Origin: Straminergon stramineum
Lineage: Eukaryota > Streptophyta > Bryopsida > Hypnales > Calliergonaceae
Direction: 5' to 3'
Length of the DNA: 64,000 nucleotides
Assembly (NCBI GenBank): GCA_963920665.1
Contig: OY987265.1
Location: 39,685,001-39,749,000, forward strand
In this document: one piece after another, positions 43,602 to 55,966 of the stretch
Numbering within the stretch: the first letter of the stretch is position 1
Layout: the number at the start of each line of letters is the position of its first letter
Program-made: the position numbers and the translations under genes
The notes under the pieces: generated by a model
What the model saw: the letters and a program-made list of their open reading frames with translations, nothing else
Database searches by the model: none
What the model was told of the DNA's origin: nothing

Positions 43602-46180
43602 GCGACTAAGGATACCCTCCCTACCCGCCTAGCCTAACAGCGGCTATCTCACCCGGAACTTTGAAACCCTAGATCTTGCTGAGGCACTGAAATACACTCC
43701 CAACACTTACACAACTTGTACACACACTAAGGATCGGAAACTATCGCACTAAGGGGAGAAATCTAACCGCAACTCTACCTTACACCTTCCTAACTCCACA
43801 TCATACAAACTTGCTAAGCTTGGGAGACACACACAACAAGAGAGCGCATACAAAGGTACAACAAAAATTGCAAAAAGAAGACTCCCAGCGTCCCTCGCAG
43901 TCGTTGACTATATACATTTCAAAAAGTTACAAATGGGCGGGAAAACTCACGAAAGTTCCACCGCCATCCTGGTCAGACTTTCCGGTCCTACCTTCTCCCA
44001 ACTGGACCGGAATAGGTTTCGTATCCGTTCCTACTCTACCTACTCTATACATCCTAAACCCCTATTCGCGATCCGATGGTCGCGCTGTCCGCTCCCGGGT
44101 CCATCTGCTCAAAAACCTCGTTTAAGTTCCGACTCCTCTCTACCTCCTGAGGTCGAGGAACCGGATTGCCTTTTGTGGACGCGGGCAGTGAGTCCAAGTC
44201 GATGGCGGTTCTAGGCGTGCTGGCCTGGGTCGTTCTCTTGGACTTGGGGGTCGCATCCTTCCCCTCTCCTGCTGTCACTTCTGGGAACGAATCCGGGAGG
44301 GAGATATCCGAGAGTCGAATACCGCGAGAGCAAGTTGCTCCCGACAATATCCGGGTGCTCTCCTCCATCCGGTCCGCTGCCTTCCGTGCCTCCTTCATTG
44401 CCGCTTCTACTTGCTCGGCAAAGTCGTTGAGGATCCGCACCATCCGAGAACCGGATAGCTTCTTCTCCTCGTGCACCCACTCGTCAAATAACTTGGCCTT
44501 GGTGAGGGCCGTCTCGGTCTCCCCGAACGTGGCCTTCACTTGCTCCATCATCTGCCGAGCATCCTCTGCAATAGATTTGGTGGCTGCGAAGTTCTCCTAG
44601 TGCACCAGGATCTCCGTCTTCATCCGATCCACCTCCTCTTGTAAACGGCGGATCTTTGCTTCCTATTTTCGGGACTCGACCAAATCTGAGATACAACCCG
44701 CTACCTTTTTCGGTAGCTCCCAGTCGGGTGCTGCTCCCACCAACTGCCCGATGGCTACTACTATCCTTCTCTTCCGTTCCCAGTCCATCCAGATGTTACA
44801 GAGGACCTTCACCAGAGGTGGGAATGGATCCTCGGGATCCATTGCCTTCTCCTCTTCCGGTTTCCCTTCCGGAGCGGGAGTGTTGGGCCCAGGTGGCGTC
44901 CCTCGTTTGTTCAGGGAGGTAGTCTTGTGACGCTTGAACGGCGGCACTAACGTCTCCTCGTCTTCCGACTCTGAATCCTCTCCCGGTTCAGAACCGGATT
45001 CGCTCTCCCGATCCGATCTAGATTCCCCATATCTTAGAACTACCTCCTGATTCTTATACATCTCGTCCTCTTTGTCGTTCAGGAGTTGATTCGACTAATA
45101 GAGGTGCATCAAGTAGGGGCTTACTAGAATTGCCCTACTTTTTCCAACTCTACTAACTAACTGGAGCACCAGATCGGAAATGATCCGGGCCCAGTCGACT
45201 TTTTGGTCTCCTCTCAGAGCCCCGAAAATAGTGTTTGCAAGGGTAATAGTTACCCTTGTTGGCTTCTCTGGATGGAGGATCGGAACGAGGAACTGTAGGA
45301 GTCGGCGGTTCCGCTCATCCTTATAGTCCTCGATGGCGTATCCGTCCTTCAGGTTGACCGCTCCCTCGAACTTGCCCCGAACGAAGTCGTCCTTCCGGTT
45401 GGCCATCCCGAATCCTCCCGGCCGGAAGCTGTATACTGACCTCCAGACTTCTTCCGTCCAGAGAGGCAGAACAGCTCTCAGCGTATTGTCCCACTCATTA
45501 GACACTTTCCCCGAGAGTTCCCAGACGAAGACTTCCTCCTTGAACCCCCAGGGCTTGGTAGCAAACCCTATACAACCCATGGAGTTCAAGTCGTCCATGA
45601 GTTCTGCTCGGGTGTCCTCTGACAGTGGGATAACCGGAACTACTTTCTGGAGTTTGACATCTGACGACGAGCTAGCCTGACCTCTAGTCCTTTTGAGCTG
45701 CGGCATGGTCGTGCACAAACTACTGGGAACCCTTTCCGATCTTGCCTTACTGTCGCTCTCCTAGCCGCACGTCCCGTTCCTTTCCTTTACTCTCCGATCT
45801 CAACTGGAAGTTAAACTAACATGGTAGCGGATACTATAACACTCTTGAAAAACACTCGTAACAGTGACTGACACGGAACGCTGAAACTAACAACATGAGG
45901 AGCTTGAAAGCATTGGGAAAATGAAAAAGTAAAAAGGGGTGCGACTGGCCAGGCCAACCCATTTATACTGGCTGGACCCCATTGCCACCTCAGCACGACC
46001 TAATCCGGATCTGGTTTCGGTAGGCTATCCGGTCCGTCACTTATCCGTTCACTACTTGGAAACTGGATTGAGTAGATCTTCCTACTATCGCATTTCCCAC
46101 TTCTATTTCCGCTCCTTATGGCTTCTTAACCAAATCCGGATACCCTTATCTAGCTATCCGGTTAGTTTTACTAAGTAAAA
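43602..46180 (-). mobile_element. Retrotransposon-type element fragment
   Basis: Holds the ORF at 44054-45718 and, at 43602-43810, a block repeated at 27690-27900. Flanks are rich in CCGGAT/ATCCGG words, unlike the neighbouring DNA. No reverse transcriptase, integrase, primer-binding site or LTR pair was found in the window, so the boundaries are approximate. Confidence 0.5.
44054..45718 (-). pseudogene. Retrotransposon-associated ORF with three in-frame TAGs
   Basis: One minus-strand frame of 555 codons starting at ATG 45718, broken only by TAG codons at 45095-45097, after LVESRK near 44663 and after EILVH near 44590. It carries PEKPTRVTITLANTIFGAL and KVDWARIISDLV followed by SPYLMHLY, which recalls the 'putative plant transposon protein' domain found beside plant retroelement gag-pol genes (from memory, not verified). 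Then an acidic linker (GSEPGEDSESEDEE), a basic patch and a coiled-coil C-terminal part. Function unknown in the family. Two of the stops would be CAG (Gln) with one C-to-T change (RK-Q-EAKI, VH-Q-EN); this is inference. Confidence 0.55.
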
Positions 46181-46335
46181 CCAAAAAAAATAGAAATTCA
46201 TGCTGCCACATCTACTGTAAGAATTTTATCTGTGTGGAATACATTTTGTTGTGGGAAACCCTTCAATCAAAAAAGGGGGTAAGTGCTTCGAATTTTGAAA
46301 AATAAACTCTACATTCTATGCACTTTTAACTTTCT

Positions 46336-46420
46336 CAAGTCCACGGTCATAGGTCCCTCAGCCATTTTTTCTCGCACAAAAATTTCCTACTCACAGGCTC
46401 ACATGCTAACAACCCTGCAT
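46336..46420 (+). repeat. Terminal-repeat-like copy b
   Basis: TCCACGGTCATAGGTCCCTC, then CTCACAGGCTCACATGCTAACAACCCT. It ends about 30 bases before the ATG of MULE copy B. Related to 14300-14410, 51197-51395 and 53515-53720. Confidence 0.45.
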
Positions 46421-46449
46421 TTCCATTGCTCTATGCACAAGTTCTCTGG

Positions 46450-49400
46450 ATGGCTTGCATTCGAGTAGATGGTCATGAGGTACCTCTTATGTTTCCAATA
46501 GAGGATGGAGGATGTGCTAGAGTTCTCAGTCACCTTCTACATGTCCGATTTTGATTTGTAGAGTCCTCCATCTATGTTGAAGAAGAAAGGATGTCGGAGT
46601 TAGGCAAGGTGAAAGAATTTGTCCCTATTGTGAAATCCGTAGAAGATGAAGGACATTGCTAGTACCTTTCCCCTATGAACTATAAAGCATACAAACTTCC
46701 CTCTTTCTATGCTAGGGTCTTCCATTGAGATTTTGAGTCGCCAGTTAGATAATTCAACAATAGATATGCCGTATATAGTACACGGTGTTTTACGTAGTGC
46801 GAGTCCTCAAGTTTTTCCAGTTCTTCTAAAGCCTTCATTACTTCACATTGTAAAGGTACAGAAATTAGATCCAATCATAGAACTCTCTAGTGAATTGGAA
46901 GAAGAGTCTCCTAAGTTGACCCTCAAAAATCCAAGATGTTCTATTAGAACTACAACCAACAACATGGCCCTACTGAACTCTACATGTAGAAGTCCATCAA
47001 ATAGTCAATTTCAGTCCTCATTGTCTTGTCCTTTGTTGCATCCATATCCAAGTAGCAAAGTAAATATAATGGATTGTTTGAAGAGACTAGCCAACATGCA
47101 TCTATCTCGAAACAAATTGTCTACAATGGATCTGAGCATCATAAAGCACCATCGTGTTGCGTGTCTTCCAGCAGTATTTGATGGAGATATCATTTTCAAA
47201 ATACCGCCATGTCGCTCTACTTCGTCTTCATTGACAACATGGAGCTTGGAAAGAATGGACAAGCGCTATGATGGACACCCGTGGTGTAGGCTCGTCACCA
47301 CAAACATCAACAACTCCGACAACCTCAAGTTTCGTAAGTTCCACTATGCCAACCATCTTGTTTGTGTGAACCCAAACTGTGATTATTTGGACAGAACTTC
47401 CAAGAAGAATGAAACAAAGTGGAGTGGCTTCACATCAATTCCTTTTGCAATTGGAGATGTACCTCCCAAAGATAGTACCCTTGTTTGCAAAGTGTGTAGG
47501 AAACCACCTTTGTGTCTTAGCCCATACAATGCTAGGATGTACTATGCTTTCAATGATAATCCAAAAATGAGTAGGGCTTCTATATACTTTGGAGAGCACA
47601 ACCACCCTGTTGCAAAGGGCATGTACAAAGATTCTACGAAGGAAATCTGTAGGCTCATTGAAGAGCACATGGCTAGAACACCATTGACCACAAATTGAGC
47701 AATTGCTTTATCTGTTAGTAAAGAGTTCTTAACCAACTATCTATTTCACAACGGAGATGGAGAGAAGGAGTTATTGAAGGGGGAGGAAATGGAGGAGGTT
47801 ATGGACCACTTCCAATATCTCAGTAGTCCAAATATACAGAACGTAATCTCCTCTTTCCACTCAAACAATCGAGGAGGAATCATTGACAATATTATGACCA
47901 TGAAGGAGTTGAAATTTGAATTCATACACGATAGCGTCTTCCTTGGCCAAGGGAAGGAGAAGGTTTATATCTTCAAAATGCTCACGAAAGGACCTAGAAG
48001 TAGAGTGGACCTTGTAAGGCACATGCAACCAGGTGGTAATGTACAGAACACATGGTTGATGTTTCACCACATGAAGCGCATGAAGGAGTGGACCACAATG
48101 GCCTGCCATGTGTACAATGTTGAATACAAGAAGGTAATGACTATTGCAATGTGCAATATGCAGTCCGAAGATATTGAGGTGCAAGTACAATTCTAGAGGA
48201 GCTTAAACACTGTCATGGAGAGACAAGGAGTGGCAAATCCAAAATTTAAAGGATTCATGGTAGACAGGACTATGGCTAATTGGAATGTGGTCCGGATTGT
48301 CTATGGCAGTGGATCTGCCAATGAGGAAATGGAGAATCATGAAAGGACCTATTTGTTGCATTGGAGTAGTTCTCTTCATAAACACATCCAGAAGTACATC
48401 AAGGAAGCACTTCAACAACAACATATTTCTCTACATAAGCAATACAAAGATTCTAAGAATATGGATAGGGCAGAGACACGTTACCTAGCAATTCAATCGT
48501 GGTGGCTATCATCTGGAGCTGCAAATGAAGAAGCACTTCATCATTTAGACCATTGGCTAGCCTTCTAGCATTTTCGGTATCGGCAATGGAGAGGCTTCAT
48601 GGACATGGTGAGTGAGGTAGTTCTTTGTATGTATAAGGGGATTTCAATTTTTGAAGGTGTCACACCATATAATGTTAAGGTAAACCTACAATGCTACATA
48701 TAATTTTCTTTGTTTTCCAATGATGTAGAATAAAGAAATAACTTCATTTTATAATTTTAAATTTGGGGAGTTATTCTTCCTAGGTACCCAAAAGAGAAGG
48801 TCTACCGAACAGTGAAAAAACATATGTCGGGTCCAATGAAATTCTTTGTGGTGTTTACTAGACCCCCTCTTTTAGTTGCCTTTAAGTGAACATGCAATTC
48901 TTCAAAGTCCTTATGTACAATGTCAGTACTTCCATAAACCAAGAAGTTGAAAGAACATTGTGTTTATCTATTTCTATGTAGTAATATATGTGTATTTGAA
49001 ATTGTCTTTGAATGTCCTTCATTGTCTAATAGGACGTGTTTAGTAGACCACAAAAGAGTTTACAATTATAAATGTCTATGAGATTTTCAAAGTGAAGTGC
49101 TAACTTTTCCCTAAACTTGCATTCATTTCTAGAAATTGAATTTGGAGGAAATGATCAACCTACCATCATGCAATTTATCTTAAACGGTTGATAACAAGTG
49201 GCTCCAAATGTCTAGAAAAAGGGAAAACAATTTGTTTGATGTCGCTTGTGACGACAATATTCGTGCACATATGCAAATGACAAATTATTGAGCATACCTT
49301 AAAGGTCATGCACACGGCTCTAGTCCATCGAAGAACAAGTTGAAGTTGAGGGTTGCCACTCAAAGCAAAGATCCAAAGAAAATTGCAGAAGCACTCAACA

Positions 49401-50520
49401 CTTTACCTAGAGTAGAGGGGCTTGGAAATTGAATATCCCATTTAGAAAGAGAAGAGATCTTTGAAAGCACAAAGAGGAAGTTGGATGTACCCATAGGAGA
49501 TGCTGGAGACTCACATAGACCGGATAAAGTGAATTTCTCTCAACCATGTGTGCGTACGAGGTCCACAAAAATTCCGACAAAGATCTTGGAAGGGAAAGGT
49601 AAAGAGCCTAATGCAAATAGTTCTGTACATGTCATTGTTGTGTGTGAAAGTGATTGTGACACATCAAAGTGGCATATTGCAAAAATTAGCCACAAATCAA
49701 ATGAAAAATGTCATGTTCAACAATAGGGGTCACATATCAAATGCTCTGCCAAAATTGCTCGGGGAAAGAAGGGAACCCCTGTTCCAACCTATTGAGGTAG
49801 AAAAGTAGATTATAGTAGTAAGCAAAAAGTAGTAGTCAACTTTTGGTTTTGTTGGGATGACATTGAACGTTGTGTGAAAGGTTCGAAACGAAAGTGGATA
49901 ATTGATTGGCTAGAGGTGCCGGAGGTTTGGCTTGTTTTGTTAGGGACACATCTCAATCGGGAGGAAACCCTTCTCTTGCAACATGCAGGATTTCAACTCC
50001 AACAACGTCCTAGGTTGTCGCCACATCGACTATTCAACATGTCAAAGATTTTCAAGATTGCCTTATTTAACCAACCACCACCAAAGAATTCAAATGCATA
50101 TCCAACAATCCATAATAGCCGAACTATTTGAAGGATTGCTAATGCACAAACTACAAAGCAATGGAACAAGTGGGAGAGTGTAGGAAATATTAGAGGGCAA
50201 ATTCTCGGAGTAACATTCCTCCTTGAACTGGGCCTAGGTGCAATAGTCTCACTAGAGACAAGGGTAGACAATAACAAAAATGTCTGCCAAATTACAATTG
50301 GCATGTTTCCCACATGCACATGCCCAGACTTTATAAATATGGTTGTTTCTACTATTGGAGGTCAACAATAGTGCGTGAATTGCAAGCACTTGTACTACTT
50401 GTATAGATACTTCTGCAAGATGGATGTCAACGAAGACAAATTCATTCATGCACCTAGTTATAGCTTCAATGAGTTAAAACTACTTCTAGTTCGAGCAAGA
50501 ATTATTATAGTTCCTGAATA
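46450..50520 (+). pseudogene. MULE-like transposase gene, copy B
   Basis: Homologous to copy A over its full length and not interrupted by CACTA. ATG at 46450; a frameshift near 46705; main frame 46709-48190; exon 2 ends at 48607; a GT-AG intron 48608-49132 (525 bp, against 529 bp in copy A); then the C-terminal exon with the SWIM finger (PTCTCPDF, VNCKHLYYL, near 50310-50400). Zinc-binding region (NHLVCVNPNCDY, EHNHP) and catalytic region (MCNMQSE, where copy A has CDMQSE; FMVDRTMANW; HERTYLLHW, where the conserved Cys is Tyr). It has at least eight in-frame stops, including TAG at HC-YL and LAF-HF where copy A has TGG. The loss of key Asp and Cys residues shows it is dead. Confidence 0.85.
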
Positions 50521-51196
50521 GGCATGGATGCCTTTTCAAGAAATTCGTACTTCATTCGTATGGTATTCATTTACATATGTTATGATTGAAACGATTTATA
50601 GCACCTGGAATTGAAAATGTCTATGCATTTCCTAAGTATTGGAATATGTCTCATCAGGAAAGTGTTTTTAACTAGTTCCTATGAATGACAGCAAACCATA
50701 ATTATAATTTAGTACTACACACATAAATATGCAAATTTATTTAATTCCATTCATTCTATATTTTTACTACCTCAGTCAAATTCGGGCTACATGTTTACAC
50801 ATGGCATTAAATTATAGTCACCTGAAAATAAACTCTTAAAATTTAAAATTATCTTATGCAGCATACTTACGAATGGGAGAGAGATTTCTACCACAATGAT
50901 TTCTCGTAGACATTTGACCTAAACCTATCAAGTGTCCTTCACGTGCCCTCTTATACTAGCTCATGTTGGAAATCCCAATCCATATGTGATACTCAAAAGA
51001 CACAATTCTCTATTTTCATTACAGTTACTAAAAAAATTACAATTCACTATTGCCAAAGTGATATGCATCTACTATACATGAAGTAGTGGGTATATTGTTT
51101 GTTATACTTAATAAACAAATTGTTTGAACTTTGCACAAAATTTTGAAAGTCTAAATGCATAGCCAAAAAATGAAGAACAATAAAGTATAAAACTTT
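50521..51196. other. 3' flank of MULE copy B, no gene seen
   Basis: AT-rich. Parts of 50950-51190 resemble 53260-53510 loosely (TCCCAATC...; AAAATTTTGAAAGTCT), suggesting both are flanks of the same repeat family. Confidence 0.4.
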
Positions 51197-51395
51197 ATCA
51201 CAATCCACGGTCATAGGTCACAAACTATACTATAAATAGTAAGATTTCTTCAATTTTTGGAAAAAAAAAAAAAAAAAAAAAAAATTGAGGGGGAAAATTT
51301 TTCAAAAAAATAGAGGTTGAGGGCTCACTGCTCACAAGCTCCATGCTCGCAACTCGCATGCTCACCACTCCAAGCTCGCACACTAGCGTCATTAG
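51197..51395 (+). repeat. Terminal-repeat-like copy c
   Basis: TCCACGGTCATAGGTCAC, an A-run and TTGAGGG, then CTCACAAGCTCCATGCTCGC and AGCTCGCACACTAGCGTC. Closest to the copy at 53515-53720. Confidence 0.5.
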
Positions 51396-53514
51396 AGGTC
51401 AAGGTTAGTATAGGGGATAATTAGTGATAACTAGAGTAAGGCCTTTGCCTACGCAAGCCTAACCTATCACCCCTTAGCAATAACACAACCCTTAACCCCT
51501 TTTTTTCTGTCCAAAATTTAGCACAAGGAGGTAAAACTGTAGCCCAGTCCAGCAGCCTAACATCCTAGTAGCCCATTAACCAGCCTACACCCCCTACACA
51601 CCAATACTCGGGGAAGGGGAGGGGGCCATGTTTGGATTTTGGCAGAGGGGGGTCGGGCTGGGGTATCGGCAAAGGGAGTCTCTCTAGGTTTCGGCAAAGG
51701 GGTGTCAGGCCTTGCGGTGTCCAAAACCGAGGGAAGAAGGCTACTATCCAAGATGGAAAGAACGAAGAGAAGGAGGTGGCAGTCCAATAATTTGGGTGGA
51801 GAGAAAAGAAGAGACCAACACGACACATCCAACCGCACTAAAACAAACCGTTGAGGCGGGGAATCCAATTCCTCATCTCCCGTAAACCATCACCAAAGCA
51901 ACAAGCAAATGAACAAAAGAATGAGAGGGTGACAAGAGGGAGGACAATTTGAAGGATAGGAGTGAAGGTAGGTAGGATAGGGCAAAAATCCTCAAGACTC
52001 ACTTAGGCCCTTAGATTAGAATTAGGTGATCCCAACAAGATTAAGTATGAGACATAAGTATAGGACGTAAGACGTAGGATGTGAGGGAGTAGCTCAACCT
52101 TAGAGGATGGTATGACATGTCCTTTGGATTAGCTTAGTAGGTAGGAGCAAAGATGGTTGGGCCACTTTAGAGTATGGGAGGAAAGAAAAAGAAGAGGGAG
52201 AAAAGAAATAAGATAACATCAACCATTACCCTCTTGTACCCGAATATTTTATGATTAGAACGGTGGTTTGTTGTCCCACGGCACGTGAGTTCATGGTGGA
52301 GGAAGTAGAGCTTCCGGTGGGCACAAACCACAACTCAAGTTCCAAGGTATGAATTCATTCCTTCCAACCTTTCCCTAGGCCCCTAATTAGAAGCTAGTAG
52401 CTTGGGCTGAGGCCTACCCTTAAGTCAAACCCTTAGGACTGTAGGTCAAGTCATTTCCAGGTTCATAAACTTAAAGAAGGAGGCCGTAGTTTTCCAAAAC
52501 CTTAAGGCTGACCCAAATCGGGTCAAAATTGAGGAGGTTATCGCGGGATGAAGTATAGAGTCAAATTGGATGAAAGACAGCTAAACTCGTAATTTGATAA
52601 GAGAACTAAGTAGGTCAGGAGGAGGCTACCAATTAGGGTCCAAGGCCGAAAAGAAAAGTTAATTCCGAATTATAGGTTAGGAGAAATTAGCGGATGAAGT
52701 TTAGGTAAGGCTTGGATGAAAATGTCGTGGGAATCCCTGATCAGGTCCCAACTCCAAATCTAGGTAGGAGAAATTCTTTTGACCCATCCCTGAAAATTTC
52801 AGATCTTTCTGAATTGGGAAGCTAGGTACAATTGATGGATGAAGTTTGAGGGACCGAGAGTGGTCAAACTTCATCCACCCATAACTTTGCCTAGGAAGGT
52901 CGGATAGGGTCAAGTTTTATGTTTTTAGAAAGGGAACAAGATAAACTAAAGTGTTCTTAGGTTAGTTCTGCCCTGGATTAGGTTTCATCTGGATCATACA
53001 GCAAACTATCCATTCAATCGGCCAAAACATAGGAAGTAGTTTAAGCAAATCTTGCAAATTTGGGGTCACTTAGGCACTTAGTAAAAAGATCCATTGCTTG
53101 AAAGGCACAATGGACCACGCTTAGACACCCAAAGGTAGGAGTCACTTAGCCGAACACAAAACCTAGTTGTGTTCGCAAATTACTAAGGGTGGGTAATTTG
53201 ATGCTCACATCATCTAACACAAACCTTTAGGTTGTTTACTCATTCTATACATTTGCACTTATACAAGCGTAGGTGAAAAATCCCAATCATTGTAAGATGT
53301 TCAGAACTCTAAATCCTATGTATTTAAATTAGCTAGTCAAAACAACGTATCTAAGTTATGCCCAAATGACATCTGTCTATAATACTCGCAACGTCTAACA
53401 TATTTTCTATTGTAATCATTAATTTGAACTTAGTGGTGAAACTTTTCAACAAAATTTGAAGGTCTTTTCTTGTAGTAATATGCAATTTTAGAACAATAAA
53501 AAATGACTCATTCC
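51396..53514. other. 2.1 kb between two repeat copies, no supported gene
   Basis: Contains recurring GGATGAAGTTT words (52690-52880) and short ORFs on both strands with no recognisable motifs. It lies between two direct copies of the terminal-repeat-like sequence, so it may be the interior of a decayed element. Confidence 0.35.
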
Positions 53515-53720
53515 ACAATCCATGGTTTTAGAGGATACAATCATAGGTCATAATATTTATTATAAATAGGAAGTTTTCTTCTATTTTCAGAAAAAAGATA
53601 AAGAAAAAAAATTGAGTGCCTAAGAAATTAAAAAAAAAAGGTTTTGGAGGCTTTAGGCTCACAAGCTCCATACTCATAGCTCACATGCTCACAGCTCCAA
53701 GCTTGCATGCTAGCGTCGTT
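53515..53720 (+). repeat. Terminal-repeat-like copy d
   Basis: A diverged copy: AATCCATGGTTTTAGAGG, ATCATAGGTCATAA, then GGCTCACAAGCTCCATACTC and CTTGCATGCTAGCGTCG. Confidence 0.5.
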
Positions 53721-55966
53721 GAGCACTTGAGGTCTCAAATGCAAACATCATGGATAGATTATTGCTACAGAACAAACCCTTGCAAAGAGCAATTGAAATG
53801 GGATACAAGGATGAAGATGATTGGAAACCACTACTACGCAGATGATGATGAATCAACTCACATGATACCATACTATAATGGAGTTTCATTTGTATTTTCA
53901 TTAGAAGAGATTTTGGGGCAAGGGAAGTTTGTTTCAAGGTTGTTCCCTTTGCTGTCTTGGAACTCTAAACTAGCCATTGCCCATTGTTGTTAGAAGACAA
54001 AGACATCTTGAAGTTGCATTACAAACCCTGAAATGCATAAGTAGTGTTAGCTTCTTCAATCTAAATGGTTGAAAAGGCAACTAAAGATAATTAAGGGAAT
54101 TCATCAAATACTAAACATAAAGTTGGCTTCCTAGATGTAAATTTCCAATACAAGCTGCCCAAATGGTGTAGCCTTTCATCTTTTCCAACCTAAGCTACCT
54201 AAGTGTTCTTAGATGTCATAGGAAAACTAGGTTGGAAAGTTGTGTTGTGCAAAGAGGTACAATTAAGGAGGGTTGTACTACTCACATAGTCACACTAGAT
54301 GCATTCATTATAATGATAATGGAGTGCATTGGTTTGATTGCTCCTCTGATTGTCCTAGCCTTGCCAAATAGCATTTCTTTGGTAGGGTCCATAGAATTGT
54401 TTGTAAAGACCCATTACTATATGACTTGGGCAAAAAGTGAGCATTTATTGAAAGAATAATTGCAACACAGCTATACCACTAGGAATCTTAGTCAATGTGC
54501 TAAGTTGGAAATACAAATGTTGCACTTGCTTTGAAATTCTATGTCATTGACATTGTCATAACATAGTTATTCAATAGTTGCATATTTTTGCACATCATTT
54601 TTTGACAACTATAGTATCACTATGTTGTATCCACATCACTACATCAACAATGTTGGTGAGGGGCACATGAAAAACATATCTAAAGAATTTCTTGTTGTTG
54701 CTTTCATCCTTTTGTCAATCAGTTGTCATTTCAATGATTAATGTATGACTGCACTACCAAGTAAGTTAGTTTCTATGCCCTCTAGAAGGGCCCAGTTACA
54801 ATTTAATCATAGAAGACACCTAGTCATTGTTTTGTTGATTACAGAAGATCTCCTTTTCTACTAATGAAAAAACTAGTTCCCCATTAATCAACTAGCATGT
54901 GTAAGAAAGCTTCTATCCTAGTAATCGAACTAGCGATGCAAGTGAGCCAACAATTGTGGCCACCCAAATGGGACAACCTAGGCATGATAGTGGCCGTCAC
55001 TTGGGATAGCCTAGAAGAAATTGTAGGCACTGAATCAAGACAAACCAAACAAGTTTGTGGTTGTCAATCAATACTACTCCAAGCGAGATTTTGGCCGCTC
55101 AATCAGGGAACCCTCATATTGGTTTTGACAACCTTGTGCCAATTGGAGCTAGTTCATGGAGCCAAAGAGAAACCAAAGAGTGCATGGGTGAAAAGAGCTA
55201 GTCTCTAAGGTTTGAAATCTCAAATTTTTAAATTACAAAAGGTACTAAACTAAAAGAAAGGAAGAAGTTTAGATACAAGAACAAGTCTCTTTAAATGATA
55301 TACCTACCTTTCATATTCGGAATGCACTATATGCTTATTGTATGGAAAAACCTATATGCTTATTATACAATTTTCTTCACCTTCTAACACCTAAGCTTCT
55401 TGAATAAGGAACTTCTCAAAATGGGGGCTTAGAATCTCTATAATCCATAAGTAATGAAAAGTAAGGGCTTTACTTGAAGGTCATGAATCATAACAAACAA
55501 TATTGAATACTAAAAGCAATACCCAACCTACTCAAGTAGTGTAGCTTGGACCATGATTATACTTGAAGTCCTATTTGCAATTTTTGTGAGTACCCTCTCT
55601 CATAATGTAAATTGAAGGCTATTTGATTTCATGTAACAATTCAAGCTTGTTCTTATTCTCCAATTGATAGAAACATGAAAAAATGAAGTGTAATTAAGAT
55701 CACCAAAACAAATTCAAGACAACTTGACCATAAATGGCAAGATACACAAACACCCACAAGCCATGACATTATAAAAGTCATCAAGCCTCATACACCTAAG
55801 CTAATCTTTGCAATTGCTCCCACTCATTGGAACTTAGAATGCCACCGAAACACTCCATTACAAATCTCAAAATAAGTACAACATCAAATTGATGGTCAAC
55901 TTCATACAACTACATCAACTCAAGAGAGCCTCCTAAATCCTTGTTGCAATCAACATTCATGCCCAA
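53721..55966. other. AT-rich 3' flank of the LRR kinase gene, no supported gene
   Basis: ORFs of 70-105 codons (for example 54897-55208) show no motif and no plausible splice structure. I leave them out. Confidence 0.35.

Noticed and set aside
2368..50400. UAG reassigned as a sense codon in this genome
   Set aside because: The best conventional gene, the LRR kinase, has no internal TAG in 1,080 codons and ends with TAG. The interrupted ORFs also contain TGA, TAA and frameshifts, so decay explains them better.
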